From NCBI RefSeq assembly GCF_015353075.1, contig NZ_CP064187.1, forward strand, positions 3,229,001-3,293,000: DNA of 64,000 nucleotides, written 5' to 3'. This document shows, one piece after another, positions 9,153 to 17,773 of this stretch. The stretch is from Rhizobium sp. 007. GTDB taxonomy: Bacteria > Pseudomonadota > Alphaproteobacteria > Rhizobiales > Rhizobiaceae. The position numbers and the translations under genes were made by a program. The notes beneath the pieces are model-generated. The model saw only the letters and a program-made list of their open reading frames with translations, was not told the origin of the DNA and did not search any database. Positions within the stretch are counted from its first letter, which is position 1. Every line of letters starts with the position of its first letter.

Positions 9153-10127
9153 ATGGCCAGCATTGAAATGATCGTCGCCGCTCGCGCCCGTCTGCGGGGC
9201 CATGCACGGCGAACGCCGCTTCTTTCTTCCCCATTCCTCAACGAGATCGCCCGAAGGCATGTCTTCGTGAAGGCGGAATGTCTGCAGCATTCGGGCTCGT
9301 TCAAGTTCCGCGGCGGCTGGTCGGCCGTTTCCGGCCTTGATCCTACAGTGCGTGCGAAAGGCGTTATCGCTTTTTCGTCCGGCAACCACGCGCAGGGCGT
9401 CGCCCTTGCCGCAATGCTTCACGGCATTCCCTCCGTTATCATCATGCCGTCCGACGCGCCGGCGCTGAAGATCGACAATACCCGCGCTTTCGGTGCCGAA
9501 GTGGTGCTTTACGACCGCGCAAATGGGGATCGCGATGCGATCGGCGCCCGGTTTTCGGCTGAGCGCGGCCTCACTCTGATCAGGCCTTTCGACGAGCCGT
9601 TGGTGATTGCCGGCCAGGGCACGACCGGGCTTGAAATTGCCGAACAGGCAGAAGAGGAAGGCGTGAAGTCGGCAGAAGTGCTTGTTCCCTGCGGCGGCGG
9701 CGGGCTGACGTCCGGCATCGCGCTGGCGCTCGAAGCAAGTGCGCCGGGCTTCACCGTGCGGCCCTGCGAGCCGAAAGACTTCGACGACACCACGCGTTCA
9801 CTGGCCTCCGGCAGGATCGAACGCAACGCGGCGATGACGGGCACGATCTGCGATGCGATCATGACACCGGAACCCGGCAAGATCACCTTCCCGATCCTGC
9901 AGCGGCTCGCAGGCGCGGGCATTGTCGTCACCGACGAAGAGGCGCTGCGCGCCATGGCACTCGCATTCAAACGGCTGAAGATCGTCGTCGAGCCCGGCGG
10001 GGCAGTTGCGCTTGCCGCTGCCCTTTTCCATGGCGAGGCCCTCGAAAGCGACAACGTCATCGCCGTGACCTCAGGCGGCAATGTCGATGCGGATATCTTT
10101 GCCGCCGCTCTCGAGAAATACGGCTAA
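9153..10127 (+). CDS. Threonine/serine dehydratase-like PLP enzyme
   Basis: The protein is a fold-type II pyridoxal-phosphate enzyme of the threonine ammonia-lyase/serine racemase group. The PLP lysine lies in GSFKFRGGW, the Asn of SSGNHAQGVA contacts the cofactor, and the phosphate is held by PCGGGGLTSG. At ~324 aa it lacks the C-terminal ACT regulatory domain of biosynthetic IlvA, so it fits a catabolic dehydratase or racemase. I chose ATG 9153 because a weak AAAGAG precedes it; an ATG at 9126 adds nine residues. Substrate preference among Thr, Ser and hydroxyaspartate cannot be read from the sequence. Confidence 0.88.
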   Translation: MASIEMIVAARARLRGHARRTPLLSSPFLNEIARRHVFVKAECLQHSGSFKFRGGWSAVSGLDPTVRAKGVIAFSSGNHAQGVALAAMLHGIPSVIIMPSDAPALKIDNTRAFGAEVVLYDRANGDRDAIGARFSAERGLTLIRPFDEPLVIAGQGTTGLEIAEQAEEEGVKSAEVLVPCGGGGLTSGIALALEASAPGFTVRPCEPKDFDDTTRSLASGRIERNAAMTGTICDAIMTPEPGKITFPILQRLAGAGIVVTDEEALRAMALAFKRLKIVVEPGGAVALAAALFHGEALESDNVIAVTSGGNVDADIFAAALEKYG

Positions 10128-10144
10128 CCCAGCGAAGTTGCCGC

Positions 10145-11062
10145 CTACGCATTCTCCGATACCCGTTGCGGCATGAAATCCGAGATCGCCTCGCCTACCG
10201 CCCGCAGCAAGATCGAAGCGAGCCGTGCCGTCGCCGGATCAGGGTCAGCTTCCGCGCGGTGAAGCACGAGGCCCAACGACGGCAGCTCCGGCAATCCCAG
10301 TTCCGCGGGCTTCAGCGGCCTGACCTTTGCCGGCAAGCCGATCGGCGTGCGTATTGTCACCCCCAACCCGGCCGCGGTCGCAGCCCACAGCCCGCCGAGG
10401 CTGGGGCTGACGAAGGCAAGCCGCCAGGCAATATTGGCCCTGTCCAGCGCATTTGTCGCGGCGGTTCGCAGGAGACAGGGCGCCTCCAGCGAGGCGAGTG
10501 GCAGCGGCTCGCCGCTTGCGGCATTCCAGCCGGGCTCACCTGCGGCAGGACCGATCCAGCGCATCGGCACCTCGCCGATCTTTTCGCAATGGGCGGTCAG
10601 GGTTGCATCGCTCCAAGCGAGCGCCAGATCGAGTTTCCCCGTTGTGACCCGCTCGAGCAGTTCCGCGTTGCGGACGACTCGCGCCTCGATCCGCACCTTC
10701 GGATGGGCGCGGGCGAAACGGCCCAGAACATCGGGAAGCAGATTTTCACCGAAGTCCTCTTGTAGGCCAAGCCGCACCCAGCCTTCCAACTCGACGCTTT
10801 GGACGGCCACTGCCGCTTCGTCGTTAAGGTCGAGCAGCCGTCGGGCGTAGGCGAGCATCGTCTCGCCCGCCTCCGTCAAGGCCAGGCCACGGCCCGCCTT
10901 GCGGAAAATCGGCGTACCGGCCTGCTCCTCCAGTTTCTTGAGCTGTGCGCTGACGGCCGAGGTGGAGCGCCCAAGCCGGTCCGCCGCCTTTGCAAAGTTC
11001 CCGAGTTCCATTCCAGTCGCGAAGGTTCGAAGTACATCGAGGTCGAAGACCATCCTACGCAT
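10145..11062 (-). CDS. LysR-family transcriptional regulator
   Basis: The 305-aa protein has the N-terminal LysR winged helix (DLDVLRTFATGMELGNFAKAADRLGRS, then TSAVSAQLKKLEEQ). The effector-binding domain of two Rossmann-like lobes follows from about residue 90. It is divergent from the tautomerase-DUF4865 pair starting at 11177, and LysR proteins usually control the divergently transcribed gene. A second in-frame ATG three codons in (11053) is possible. The inducer is unknown. Confidence 0.92.
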   Translation of the reverse strand: MRRMVFDLDVLRTFATGMELGNFAKAADRLGRSTSAVSAQLKKLEEQAGTPIFRKAGRGLALTEAGETMLAYARRLLDLNDEAAVAVQSVELEGWVRLGLQEDFGENLLPDVLGRFARAHPKVRIEARVVRNAELLERVTTGKLDLALAWSDATLTAHCEKIGEVPMRWIGPAAGEPGWNAASGEPLPLASLEAPCLLRTAATNALDRANIAWRLAFVSPSLGGLWAATAAGLGVTIRTPIGLPAKVRPLKPAELGLPELPSLGLVLHRAEADPDPATARLASILLRAVGEAISDFMPQRVSENA

Positions 11063-11086
11063 CGCTTAATCCCAATTTTCAGGACA

Positions 11087-11101
11087 ATTGATCCACAAAA
11101 T
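11087..11101. promoter_or_regulatory. Possible LysR-type binding site in divergent promoter
   Basis: An ATT-N9-AAT dyad lies near the middle of the 114-bp region between the LysR gene and the tautomerase gene. It resembles the loose T-N11-A dyads bound by LysR regulators. AT-rich sequence makes chance matches likely, so this is only a pointer. Confidence 0.25.
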
Positions 11102-11176
11102 TCTGATTTTCTGCATCATCGTGGCGTGCGAGGATTATGAAGTCAAGGTTGGATTAGCAAGGAAAAGGAGGCTCCA

Positions 11177-11605
11177 ATGCCTTTCGTTCGAATCTCTCTG
11201 CTGAAAGGCAAGTCGCCGGATTATCTCCGTGCGCTCTCAGACAACATTCATCGTGCCATGGTCGAGACGTTCGACGTCCCTCCGAATGACCGCTTTCAGG
11301 TCATTCATCAGCATGAGCCTGGTGAACTGATCTTCGACCGCCACTATCTCGGGGGCCCGCGTTCGGACGATTTCGTGCTCTTTTCCATCACCGCGGGCAA
11401 GCCCCGCACGACCGGGATGCGCAAGGCCTTTTACCGGCGTGCGGCCGATCTGCTTGGACAGTCTCCGGGCCTGAGACCTGAAGATGTGATGATCGTGGTC
11501 AATACCACCTCTCCGGAAGAATGGTCCTTCGCCAATGGCGAAGCCTCGATGACGGAACCAGGTTGGCAAATCCGAGCGCTCGCGCCCATGGCGCCATCCC
11601 GATGA
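11177..11605 (+). CDS. Tautomerase-family protein (MIF/4-oxalocrotonate tautomerase-like)
   Basis: The protein begins MPFVRISLLKGKSPDYLRAL, where Pro2 (Pro1 after Met removal) would be the catalytic base of the tautomerase superfamily. The length (142 aa) and the FDVPPNDRFQVIHQHEPGEL segment fit the tautomerase_2 group found next to LysR and DUF4865 genes. A strong AAGGAGG precedes the ATG. It overlaps the next gene by four bases (ATGA) and so is translationally coupled to it. Substrate unknown. Confidence 0.9.
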   Translation: MPFVRISLLKGKSPDYLRALSDNIHRAMVETFDVPPNDRFQVIHQHEPGELIFDRHYLGGPRSDDFVLFSITAGKPRTTGMRKAFYRRAADLLGQSPGLRPEDVMIVVNTTSPEEWSFANGEASMTEPGWQIRALAPMAPSR

Positions 11606-12150
11606 TCGCCATGCAATACGGCTTCACGCTGCCGGCAGATTATGACATGACGATCATCGATCGCCGGATCCGCGACAAGGGGCCAATGCTGGACGGCTTT
11701 TCGAATCTTGGATTCAAGGCCTACCTCAGCGCCCGCAAGGGCGAATTCGGCAGCCGGGAGAACCTCTATGCTCCATTCTATCTTTGGAAGCAGCCGCAAG
11801 GCGCCAGCGATTTCCTCACCGGGCCCGGTTTCGAAGGGCTGACGCAGTCTTTCGGCTGGCCGCAGGTAAGGCACTGGATGGTATGGAATGCCGAGGTCGC
11901 GGACTTGCGAGCCGCAAAGTTTGCAAGCTGCGATATCCTGCCGATCCCTGCCTACGCGCCGCTTGCCGAAATCCGCAAGGAGGAGGTCACGCGGTCACAT
12001 GCTGAAGCGGCGCGGCGCGGTGTGCTGGCCTCGATATCCGCCTTCGAGCCGTCCGGCTGGAGCCTTGTGCGCTTCACGCTTTTTCGCGACATGCCGTTGA
12101 TCTCCAACGGAGACCAGATCTATCGCGTCGGCCATGTCTCCTTGCCGTAG
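11602..12150 (+). CDS. DUF4865 family protein
   Basis: The 182-aa protein starts MIAMQYGFTLPADYDM and contains YAPFYLWKQPQGASDFLTG. I recognise this pattern from DUF4865 proteins, which usually sit beside a tautomerase and a LysR regulator as here. Their function is not established; the genetic pairing suggests a shared small-molecule pathway or a monooxygenase-like fold. I take the ATG at 11602 because it overlaps the tautomerase stop (ATGA) rather than longer in-frame starts inside the upstream gene. It converges on the LysE gene with one base between stops. Confidence 0.85.
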   Translation: MIAMQYGFTLPADYDMTIIDRRIRDKGPMLDGFSNLGFKAYLSARKGEFGSRENLYAPFYLWKQPQGASDFLTGPGFEGLTQSFGWPQVRHWMVWNAEVADLRAAKFASCDILPIPAYAPLAEIRKEEVTRSHAEAARRGVLASISAFEPSGWSLVRFTLFRDMPLISNGDQIYRVGHVSLP

Positions 12151-12151
12151 G

Positions 12152-12787
12152 TCAGGCGGTCGCGCGCCGATAAAATGCCAATGACCCGGCGAGCGCGATG
12201 AGTGCGCCGCCGCTGATACGGTCAAGCCACATGGCGCCGGAGTTCTTGAGCAGGCGGACAGCCTGCGCGCCGAAGGCGGCGTATCCGAACATGATCACGA
12301 AATCGATCGAGGCGAAGATGAGGGCAAGCACCGCATACTGAGCAGGCTGGGGCAGCGTAGGATCGATGAACTGCGGCAGGAAGGCCGAGAAGAACAGGTA
12401 GCCCTTGGGATTCGTGACTGCCACCATGAAGCTTTTCAGCCCGATCGCAAAGGCCGAAGCGGCGCTGCCGGCGCTTTCCACCTTCATTGCCGTTTCGATC
12501 GTCCCCTGAGAGCGCAGCATCATGATGCCGAGAAAGGCAAGATAGGCGGCACCCAAATATTTCAGCACGGAGAACCAGAATTCGGAGGCCGCAAGCAGCG
12601 CACCGAGGCCGATCGCCACAGCACCGATCAGAACGAAATCCGAAAGCACGGCACCCAGCATGCCGGCAATCGCCCGGCGAGTGCCGTAACGCGAACCGTT
12701 GGTCAGCGCCAGGAGCACGGTCGGCCCCGGCGTTGCGATACCGACAAAGGAAACCGCGGCGAAAGCAAGAAGCGTGACGATATCCAT
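12152..12787 (-). CDS. LysE/RhtB-family amino-acid exporter
   Basis: The 211-aa protein has about six membrane segments. The N-terminus MDIVTLLAFAAVSFVGIATPGPTV carries the LysE/RhtB hallmark GIATPGPTVLLAL, and NPKGYLFFSAFLPQF lies mid-protein. Family members export lysine, homoserine, threonine or leucine and similar amino acids; the substrate here is not predictable. The start at 12787 follows GGAGGG, which decides it over an ATG 12 codons further upstream. The pyk gene lies upstream on the same strand but 116 bp away. Confidence 0.92.
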   Translation of the reverse strand: MDIVTLLAFAAVSFVGIATPGPTVLLALTNGSRYGTRRAIAGMLGAVLSDFVLIGAVAIGLGALLAASEFWFSVLKYLGAAYLAFLGIMMLRSQGTIETAMKVESAGSAASAFAIGLKSFMVAVTNPKGYLFFSAFLPQFIDPTLPQPAQYAVLALIFASIDFVIMFGYAAFGAQAVRLLKNSGAMWLDRISGGALIALAGSLAFYRRATA

Positions 12788-12903
12788 AAGTCCCTCCAGA
12801 GCTCGGATATCGGAAGCTTGCATTTGCCGGGATCGCGATCAAGCCGAAAACGAAAAGCCCGTTTCCTTCACGCAGCGAGCTGGTTCGAGCCAACGCGAAC
12901 GGA

Positions 12904-14343
12904 TCACATGCCGCTTTGGCCGTCGGAGCCGATATAGGCGATACGGAGCATGTTGGTGGCGCCCGGCGTTCCGAGCGGCACGCCGGCCGAAATGATGATA
13001 CGGTCGCCCGGCTTGCCGAAACCCTCGCCGGCGACGATGCGGCAGGCCCGGTTGACCATGTCGTCGAGATCGGTCGCGTCATGCGTGACGACACAGTGCA
13101 GGCCCCAGACGATCGCCAGCCGGCGGGCTGTCTTGATGATCGGCGAGAGCGCCAGGACCGGCACCTGCGGGCGCTCGCGCGAAGCGCGCAGGCCCGTGGT
13201 GCCCGACGAGGTGTAACAGACGATCGCCGAAAGCTTCAGCGTCTCGGCAATCTGGCGGGCGGCGAGAGAAATCGCATCGGCACCGGTTGCTTCCGGCTGG
13301 GCGCGCTGGGCATAGATGATGCCCGGATAATGCGGTTCGCGCTCGATGGCGCTGGCAATCGACGCCATCGTCGCAACGGCTTCGACCGGATAGTCGCCCG
13401 CGGCGGATTCAGCCGAAAGCATGACGGCATCGGCGCCTTCGAAAACGGCGGTCGCGACGTCCGAGACTTCGGCGCGTGTCGGCACCGGCGCGGAGATCAT
13501 CGATTCCAGCATCTGGGTCGCGACGACGACCGGCTTGCCGGAGCGGCGGCAGGCGCGGATCAACTGCTTCTGGATGCCCGGAACGGATTCGAGCGGCATC
13601 TCAACGCCGAGATCGCCGCGGGCGACCATCAAGGCATCCGAGAGTTCGATGATTTCTTCGATGCGCTCGATTGCCTGGGGCTTCTCGATCTTCGACATCA
13701 GGCCGACCCGACCCCTGGCGATCTTGCGGACCTCCGCGAGATCTTCCGGGCGCTGGACGAAAGAGAGCGCGACCCAGTCGACGTCATCGGTCGCCAGAAC
13801 GGCATCGAGATCGGTACGGTCCTTGTCCGTCAGAACGCCGACGCCGAGCAGTGTGTCTGGAAGGCTGATGCCCTTCCGGTCCGATATCTTCGTGCCGGAA
13901 ATGACCGTCGTAACGATGCTCTTTCCGTCGCACTTTTCGGCGCGCAATGCGAGCTTGCCATCATCGATCAGCAGACGGTGGCCGGGCTTGACGGCTTCAA
14001 GAATTTCCGGATGCGGCAGGAAGACACGGCTTGCATCGCCGGGTGCGTCATCGTTGTCGAGCGTAAAGGTCTGGCCCGGCTTTAGTTCAACCTTGGTTTC
14101 CGCAAACTTGCCGACACGAAGCTTCGGCCCCTGCAAATCGGCCAGGATGCCGATCGGACGGCCGGAGCGGGCCTCGACGGCGCGAATACGCTGGATCAGA
14201 GTGCGCATCAGGTCATGGGTCGCATGGCTCATGTTGATACGGAAAACGTCGGCACCGGCCTGGTGCAGCTTTTCGATCATCGCTTCTTCGCTCGAGGCGG
14301 GGCCGAGCGTCGCGAGGATTTTCACTTTGCGGTTACGCTTCAT
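12904..14343 (-). CDS. pyk: Pyruvate kinase
   Basis: Pyruvate kinase makes pyruvate and ATP from phosphoenolpyruvate at the end of glycolysis. The 479-aa protein has KILATLGPAS and the FRINMSH phosphate site near the N-terminus. It also has the catalytic-Lys region SKIEKPQA, the Mg-binding MVARGDLGVE, VVATQMLESM and the AEVSDVATAVFEGADAVMLS region, then the C-terminal allosteric domain. The ATG at 14343 shares one base with the DUF1036 stop (TGATG), so the two genes are translationally linked. A TTG one codon earlier is less likely. Confidence 0.97.
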   Translation of the reverse strand: MKRNRKVKILATLGPASSEEAMIEKLHQAGADVFRINMSHATHDLMRTLIQRIRAVEARSGRPIGILADLQGPKLRVGKFAETKVELKPGQTFTLDNDDAPGDASRVFLPHPEILEAVKPGHRLLIDDGKLALRAEKCDGKSIVTTVISGTKISDRKGISLPDTLLGVGVLTDKDRTDLDAVLATDDVDWVALSFVQRPEDLAEVRKIARGRVGLMSKIEKPQAIERIEEIIELSDALMVARGDLGVEMPLESVPGIQKQLIRACRRSGKPVVVATQMLESMISAPVPTRAEVSDVATAVFEGADAVMLSAESAAGDYPVEAVATMASIASAIEREPHYPGIIYAQRAQPEATGADAISLAARQIAETLKLSAIVCYTSSGTTGLRASRERPQVPVLALSPIIKTARRLAIVWGLHCVVTHDATDLDDMVNRACRIVAGEGFGKPGDRIIISAGVPLGTPGATNMLRIAYIGSDGQSGM

Positions 14344-14810
14344 CAATTCGGACTTTCTTGCGTGCCGGGAGTGTCGGAAAGTTGAACCATCCAGCTACCC
14401 TGGCGGCCCGTGTCATATTCCTTGAATCCCATCCTCTGATAACCGCGGGCATAGCAGTCCTGCACGCCCGCGATCTTGAACTCGTTTTCCGCTACGCACA
14501 TCTGGATGTCACCCGTCCAACGTCCCCCCCGGGCGGCATCCTCTGCGTAGAGGTAATAGTATCGCGACTGCAATTCTCCTTCGATCAGCGTCGCGCAGGT
14601 CGTTGCCGGGACCTGCCACCAGCCTTCCGTGATCCACCCGTCCTTGGCACGGTATCCGATCGCCACACCCACAAGGTTCTGCGTGCCGTTGCAGACGCGA
14701 AAATCGGCGCGCGCAACATCGGCAGCGAAAAACGGTGAGAGGGCAGCGAATGCAAATAAGGCGAAACGGGCAATCCCGGACCGGGTGAGGAAACTTGGTG
14801 CGGCTTGCAT
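14343..14810 (-). CDS. DUF1036 exported protein
   Basis: The 155-aa product has a signal peptide (FALFAFAALSPFFAADVARA). The mature domain begins DFRVCNGTQNLVGVAIGYR and contains GWWQVPATTCATLIEGEL, RYYYLYAED and several cysteines; this is the DUF1036 pattern. DUF1036 proteins are periplasmic and of unknown function. The gene lies directly upstream of pyk with a one-base stop/start overlap, a pairing that looks deliberate but whose purpose is unknown. GTG and TTG codons just before the chosen ATG are also in frame. Confidence 0.88.
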   Translation of the reverse strand: MQAAPSFLTRSGIARFALFAFAALSPFFAADVARADFRVCNGTQNLVGVAIGYRAKDGWITEGWWQVPATTCATLIEGELQSRYYYLYAEDAARGGRWTGDIQMCVAENEFKIAGVQDCYARGYQRMGFKEYDTGRQGSWMVQLSDTPGTQESPN

Positions 14811-15007
14811 CAACACGGCTTCCGAATGGCTCCCACGGTTATTCGTTGTCCGTGCCTTCTTGCGCCGCCATCAAACGAATGTCAACGCGATGCTAATCGA
14901 TTATATTCCTTTCATAACCTGCTCGTGATCACTGACTTGCCGCGGGCTGGTGCGCATTGCGCTTGAACCTGCAGCATGTGCATGCGATCAGTGACGGCGA
15001 GCGCCAA

Positions 15008-15820
15008 ATGACGATCGGCAATTCCCTGATGAATCCCTTTCAATCCTTCGAAATTCTACCTGGAAATCATGACAGCGGCATGGTGATTCTGGGCGATCAC
15101 GCGATGAACCGCCTGCCTGAACGGTATGATAGGCTCGGGCTTGCCGAATCGGTCTTCTCCCGCCATATCGCCTATGACATAGGCATCGAAGGCCTGGTGC
15201 GGGAGCTTTCCGCGAGGCTGGGGGTTCCGGCCGTTCTTGGCGGCTTTTCGCGGCTTCTAATCGACCCGAACCGCGGCGAGGACGACCCGACGCTGATCAT
15301 GAAGATTTCCGACGGCGCGATCATTCCTGGCAATCATCCGATCACGGATGAGGAGTGGAACTACCGCATCGAGGCCTTCCACCGGCCCTATCACAGTGCC
15401 GTTTCCAAGACGATCGACAAGGTCGCCAACGCGACCGGCAAGGCGCCGCTCGTGCTCTCGCTTCATTCCTACACGCCTGCCTGGAAAGGCGTACCGCGGC
15501 CATGGCATGCCGCCGTCCTCTGGGACAGCGACCACCGCGCCGTCGCCCCTCTGCTTGACATGCTGAGCCGCGATCCCGATCTGATGGTCGGCGACAACGA
15601 GCCGTATGACGGCGCACTCAAAGGCGATACGATGTACCGGCACTGCATGGTCACCGGCATACCGCATGCGCTGCTCGAGATCCGTCAGGACCTGATCGGA
15701 AACGAGGCCGGCATTTGCGAATGGGCCGAACGCCTGGCTCCGATCTTCGCGGCCATGAATGCCGATCCGGTGCTGCACGAATACGATGTCCATGTGTCGC
15801 GCACCGGCCCTTACGAATGA
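15008..15820 (+). CDS. N-formylglutamate amidohydrolase family protein
   Basis: Members hydrolyse N-formyl-L-glutamate to glutamate and formate, as in the last step of the five-step histidine degradation route, or act on related N-acyl amino acids. Motifs visible include ILPGNHDSGMVILGDHA near the N-terminus, DPNRGEDDPTL (with HIAYDIG ahead of it), the metal-binding LVLSLHSYTP, and LLEIRQDLIG. I use the ATG at 15008; a TTG further upstream is in frame. It is 11 bp from the DUF1244 gene, with which it is probably cotranscribed. A second, diverged family member is at 53190-54071. Confidence 0.88.
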   Translation: MTIGNSLMNPFQSFEILPGNHDSGMVILGDHAMNRLPERYDRLGLAESVFSRHIAYDIGIEGLVRELSARLGVPAVLGGFSRLLIDPNRGEDDPTLIMKISDGAIIPGNHPITDEEWNYRIEAFHRPYHSAVSKTIDKVANATGKAPLVLSLHSYTPAWKGVPRPWHAAVLWDSDHRAVAPLLDMLSRDPDLMVGDNEPYDGALKGDTMYRHCMVTGIPHALLEIRQDLIGNEAGICEWAERLAPIFAAMNADPVLHEYDVHVSRTGPYE

Positions 15821-15831
15821 AGGAGAGCGAG

Positions 15832-16137
15832 ATGACCGCACTCAGCAAGGAACAGCAGACCGAATTCGAAGCTGCCGCCTTCCGCCGCCTTGTCGCGCAT
15901 TTGCGCGAACGGAGCGACGTTCAGAATGTCGACCTGATGAATCTCGCGGGTTTTTGCCGCAACTGCCTGTCGAACTGGTATCGCCAAGCCGCCGAGGCTG
16001 AGGGCGTGCCGCTGTCGAAGGACGAATCGCGCGAGATCGTCTACGGCATGCCCTACGAAGACTGGAAAAACCTGCACCAGAACGAGGCCTCGGACGCACA
16101 AAAAACTGCATTTGAACTGAACAAGCCGCACAAATAG
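15832..16137 (+). CDS. DUF1244 domain protein
   Basis: The 101-aa protein contains FRRLVAHLRERSDVQNVDLM followed by NLAGFCRNCLSNWYRQAA and YGMPYEDWK. These are the conserved core of the DUF1244 family, with a CxxC pair in CRNC. The family occurs in alpha- and gammaproteobacteria, and its function is not known to me. The start follows GGAGAGCGAG. It sits 11 bp behind an N-formylglutamate amidohydrolase gene and 90 bp ahead of gapR. Confidence 0.92.
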   Translation: MTALSKEQQTEFEAAAFRRLVAHLRERSDVQNVDLMNLAGFCRNCLSNWYRQAAEAEGVPLSKDESREIVYGMPYEDWKNLHQNEASDAQKTAFELNKPHK

Positions 16138-16227
16138 GTTCATGACGCCCGATTGGACTTGACCGCGGCGCAGCTTCGCGGCAGTCACTCCCCACCGAAT
16201 TCAAGACGAGAAAATCAGGAGAACACG

Positions 16228-16491
16228 ATGTCCGATGCTCATGGCGTCGCCCGCGATCAGCTTCGCGCTTTCATCGAGCGCATTGAACGGCTGGAAGAAG
16301 AAAAGAAGACCATCGCCGACGATATCAAGGACGTCTACGGCGAAGCAAAGGGCATGGGTTTCGACACCAAGATCCTGAAGAAGGTCGTCGCCCTTCGCAA
16401 GAAGGACGAGCAAGAGCGCATGGAAGAGGAAGCCATCCTCGATACCTACCTGCACGCGCTCGGCATGATCGAGTCCCCGCCGGAAGGCTGA
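16228..16491 (+). CDS. gapR: GapR-type DUF2312 nucleoid-associated protein
   Basis: This 87-aa, coiled-coil-rich protein ([20 protein letters not shown], then [20 protein letters not shown] and [12 protein letters not shown]) matches the DUF2312 family. The characterised member is Caulobacter GapR, a tetrameric clamp that binds overtwisted, AT-rich DNA ahead of forks and polymerases and supports topoisomerase action. The length and the central KxLKKVVxxRKxD motif match that protein closely. An AGGAG Shine-Dalgarno decides the start. A strong Rho-independent terminator follows 21 bp after the stop. Confidence 0.92.
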   Translation: MSDAHGVARDQLRAFIERIERLEEEKKTIADDIKDVYGEAKGMGFDTKILKKVVALRKKDEQERMEEEAILDTYLHALGMIESPPEG

Positions 16492-16512
16492 GGATTGCCA
16501 TTGGCAGTTTTC

Positions 16513-16543
16513 AAAGCCGCCGGATTTACCCCGGCGGCTTTTT
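16513..16543 (+). terminator. Rho-independent terminator after gapR
   Basis: An 11-bp perfect stem (AAAGCCGCCGG / CCGGCGGCTTT) with a 7-nt loop runs into a T-tract. It ends the N-formylglutamate amidohydrolase-DUF1244-gapR unit. Confidence 0.9.
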
Positions 16544-16841
16544 GAATCATGCTTTGGAATTAGCCCGCTGTTTTCCCATTGTGCTTTGCATCCGGCGCGA
16601 TAATATCCCTCCGCCGCATACTGGAGCCGCGTCCGGTTCCGCTTAATATTCAGTTATTTGACTTAATTGTAGCAAGCGGCTGCCGGTTTTTTCTTTGCTG
16701 CGCCTCGCACACACAATGCATGCATTCCTATTTCAGACATGCGCGAAGCCGCGAGCTTCGCTCACTCCCATCCGGTGCCTCGCATGGCGCCGAGATCAAA
16801 GCCGAAGCGAAAATCAACCCTGCTCAAGAGGAACTCAAATC
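16544..16841. other. Intergenic region between gapR terminator and hydrolase gene
   Basis: No convincing gene is seen. The middle part (about 16640-16675) is AT-rich, with TTAATATTCAG and TTGACTTAATTG-like stretches that could hold the promoter of the downstream hydrolase. Longer in-frame extensions of the downstream gene into this region lack family similarity and were not used. Confidence 0.5.
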
Positions 16842-17663
16842 ATGTCGATGATTACCACGAAGGACGGAACGGAGATTTTCTACAAGGATTGGGGCAACGG
16901 CCAGCCTATTCTTTTCTCCCACGGCTGGCCGCTTTCGGCCGACGCCTGGGATGCGCAAATGGTCTTCTTCGGCAATAACGGCTACCGCGTCATCGCACAT
17001 GACCGTCGCAGCCACGGCCGTTCGAGCCAGACCTGGGATGGCAACCACATGGACCAGTACGCCGACGACCTGGCCGAACTGATCGAGACGCTCGACCTCA
17101 AGGACCTGATCATGATCGGCCACTCCACGGGTGGCGGCGAAGTCACCCATTACCTCGGCCGCCACGGCACGAAGCGCGTCGCCAAGGTCGTGCTGGTGGG
17201 CGCCGTGCCGCCGCTGATGGTCAAGACCGACAAGAATCCCGGCGGCTTACCGCTTGAAGTCTTCGATGGCATCCGCAAGGGCACGCTCGAAAACCGCTCG
17301 CAGTTCTACAAGGATCTCGTGACGCCCTTCTACAGCTACAATCGCGATGGCGCGACGTTCTCCGAAGGCATCCGCGACAGTTTCTGGATGCAGGGAATGA
17401 TGGGCGGATTGAAGGGGCAGCTGGATTGCATCCACGAATTCTCCGAGGTCGATTACACCGACGACCTCAAGAAGATCGACAAGCCGACGCTCATCATTCA
17501 TGGCGACGATGATCAGATCGTGCCGATCGGTGCTTCCGCATTGGAGTCCTCGAAGATCGTCGAGGGCTCTATTCTCAAGGTCTATCAGGGCGCTCCCCAC
17601 GGTCTTGCTGAGACGCATACCGACCGCTTCAACAAGGACGTACTCGACTTCCTGAAGGCCTGA
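16842..17663 (+). CDS. Non-heme chloroperoxidase-like alpha/beta hydrolase
   Basis: The 273-aa protein fits the cofactor-free haloperoxidase/arylesterase branch of alpha/beta hydrolases. It has [20 protein letters not shown] at the oxyanion strand, [12 protein letters not shown], the nucleophile in [11 protein letters not shown], the acid in [11 protein letters not shown] and the histidine in [10 protein letters not shown]. In vivo these usually act as esterases or perhydrolases. The start at 16842 follows AAGAGGAACTC and gives the usual family N-terminus; longer frames upstream do not. It is monocistronic. Confidence 0.92.
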   Translation: MSMITTKDGTEIFYKDWGNGQPILFSHGWPLSADAWDAQMVFFGNNGYRVIAHDRRSHGRSSQTWDGNHMDQYADDLAELIETLDLKDLIMIGHSTGGGEVTHYLGRHGTKRVAKVVLVGAVPPLMVKTDKNPGGLPLEVFDGIRKGTLENRSQFYKDLVTPFYSYNRDGATFSEGIRDSFWMQGMMGGLKGQLDCIHEFSEVDYTDDLKKIDKPTLIIHGDDDQIVPIGASALESSKIVEGSILKVYQGAPHGLAETHTDRFNKDVLDFLKA

Positions 17664-17678
17664 TCCTTCGGGCCATCA

Positions 17679-17705
17679 ATCCTCCCGCCTCCAGTGCGGG
17701 AGGAT
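17679..17705 (+). terminator. Hairpin after the chloroperoxidase-like gene
   Basis: A perfect 10-bp stem (ATCCTCCCGC / GCGGGAGGAT) with a 7-nt loop lies 15 bp beyond the stop. There is no T-run, so it may protect the mRNA 3' end or act only weakly as a terminator. Confidence 0.4.
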
Positions 17706-17720
17706 GTGCCCAGCGCATAA

Positions 17721-17750
17721 ACAAAGACCGCCGGATTTCTCCGGCGGCCT
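17721..17750 (-). terminator. Rho-independent terminator of the DUF882 gene
   Basis: Read on the minus strand, a GC stem (CCGCCGGA / TCCGGCGG, GAAA loop) is followed by TCTTTGTTT. It sits about 25 bp beyond the DUF882 stop codon. Confidence 0.75.
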
Positions 17751-17773
17751 GTCGTTCATTTTGATAGATTCGC

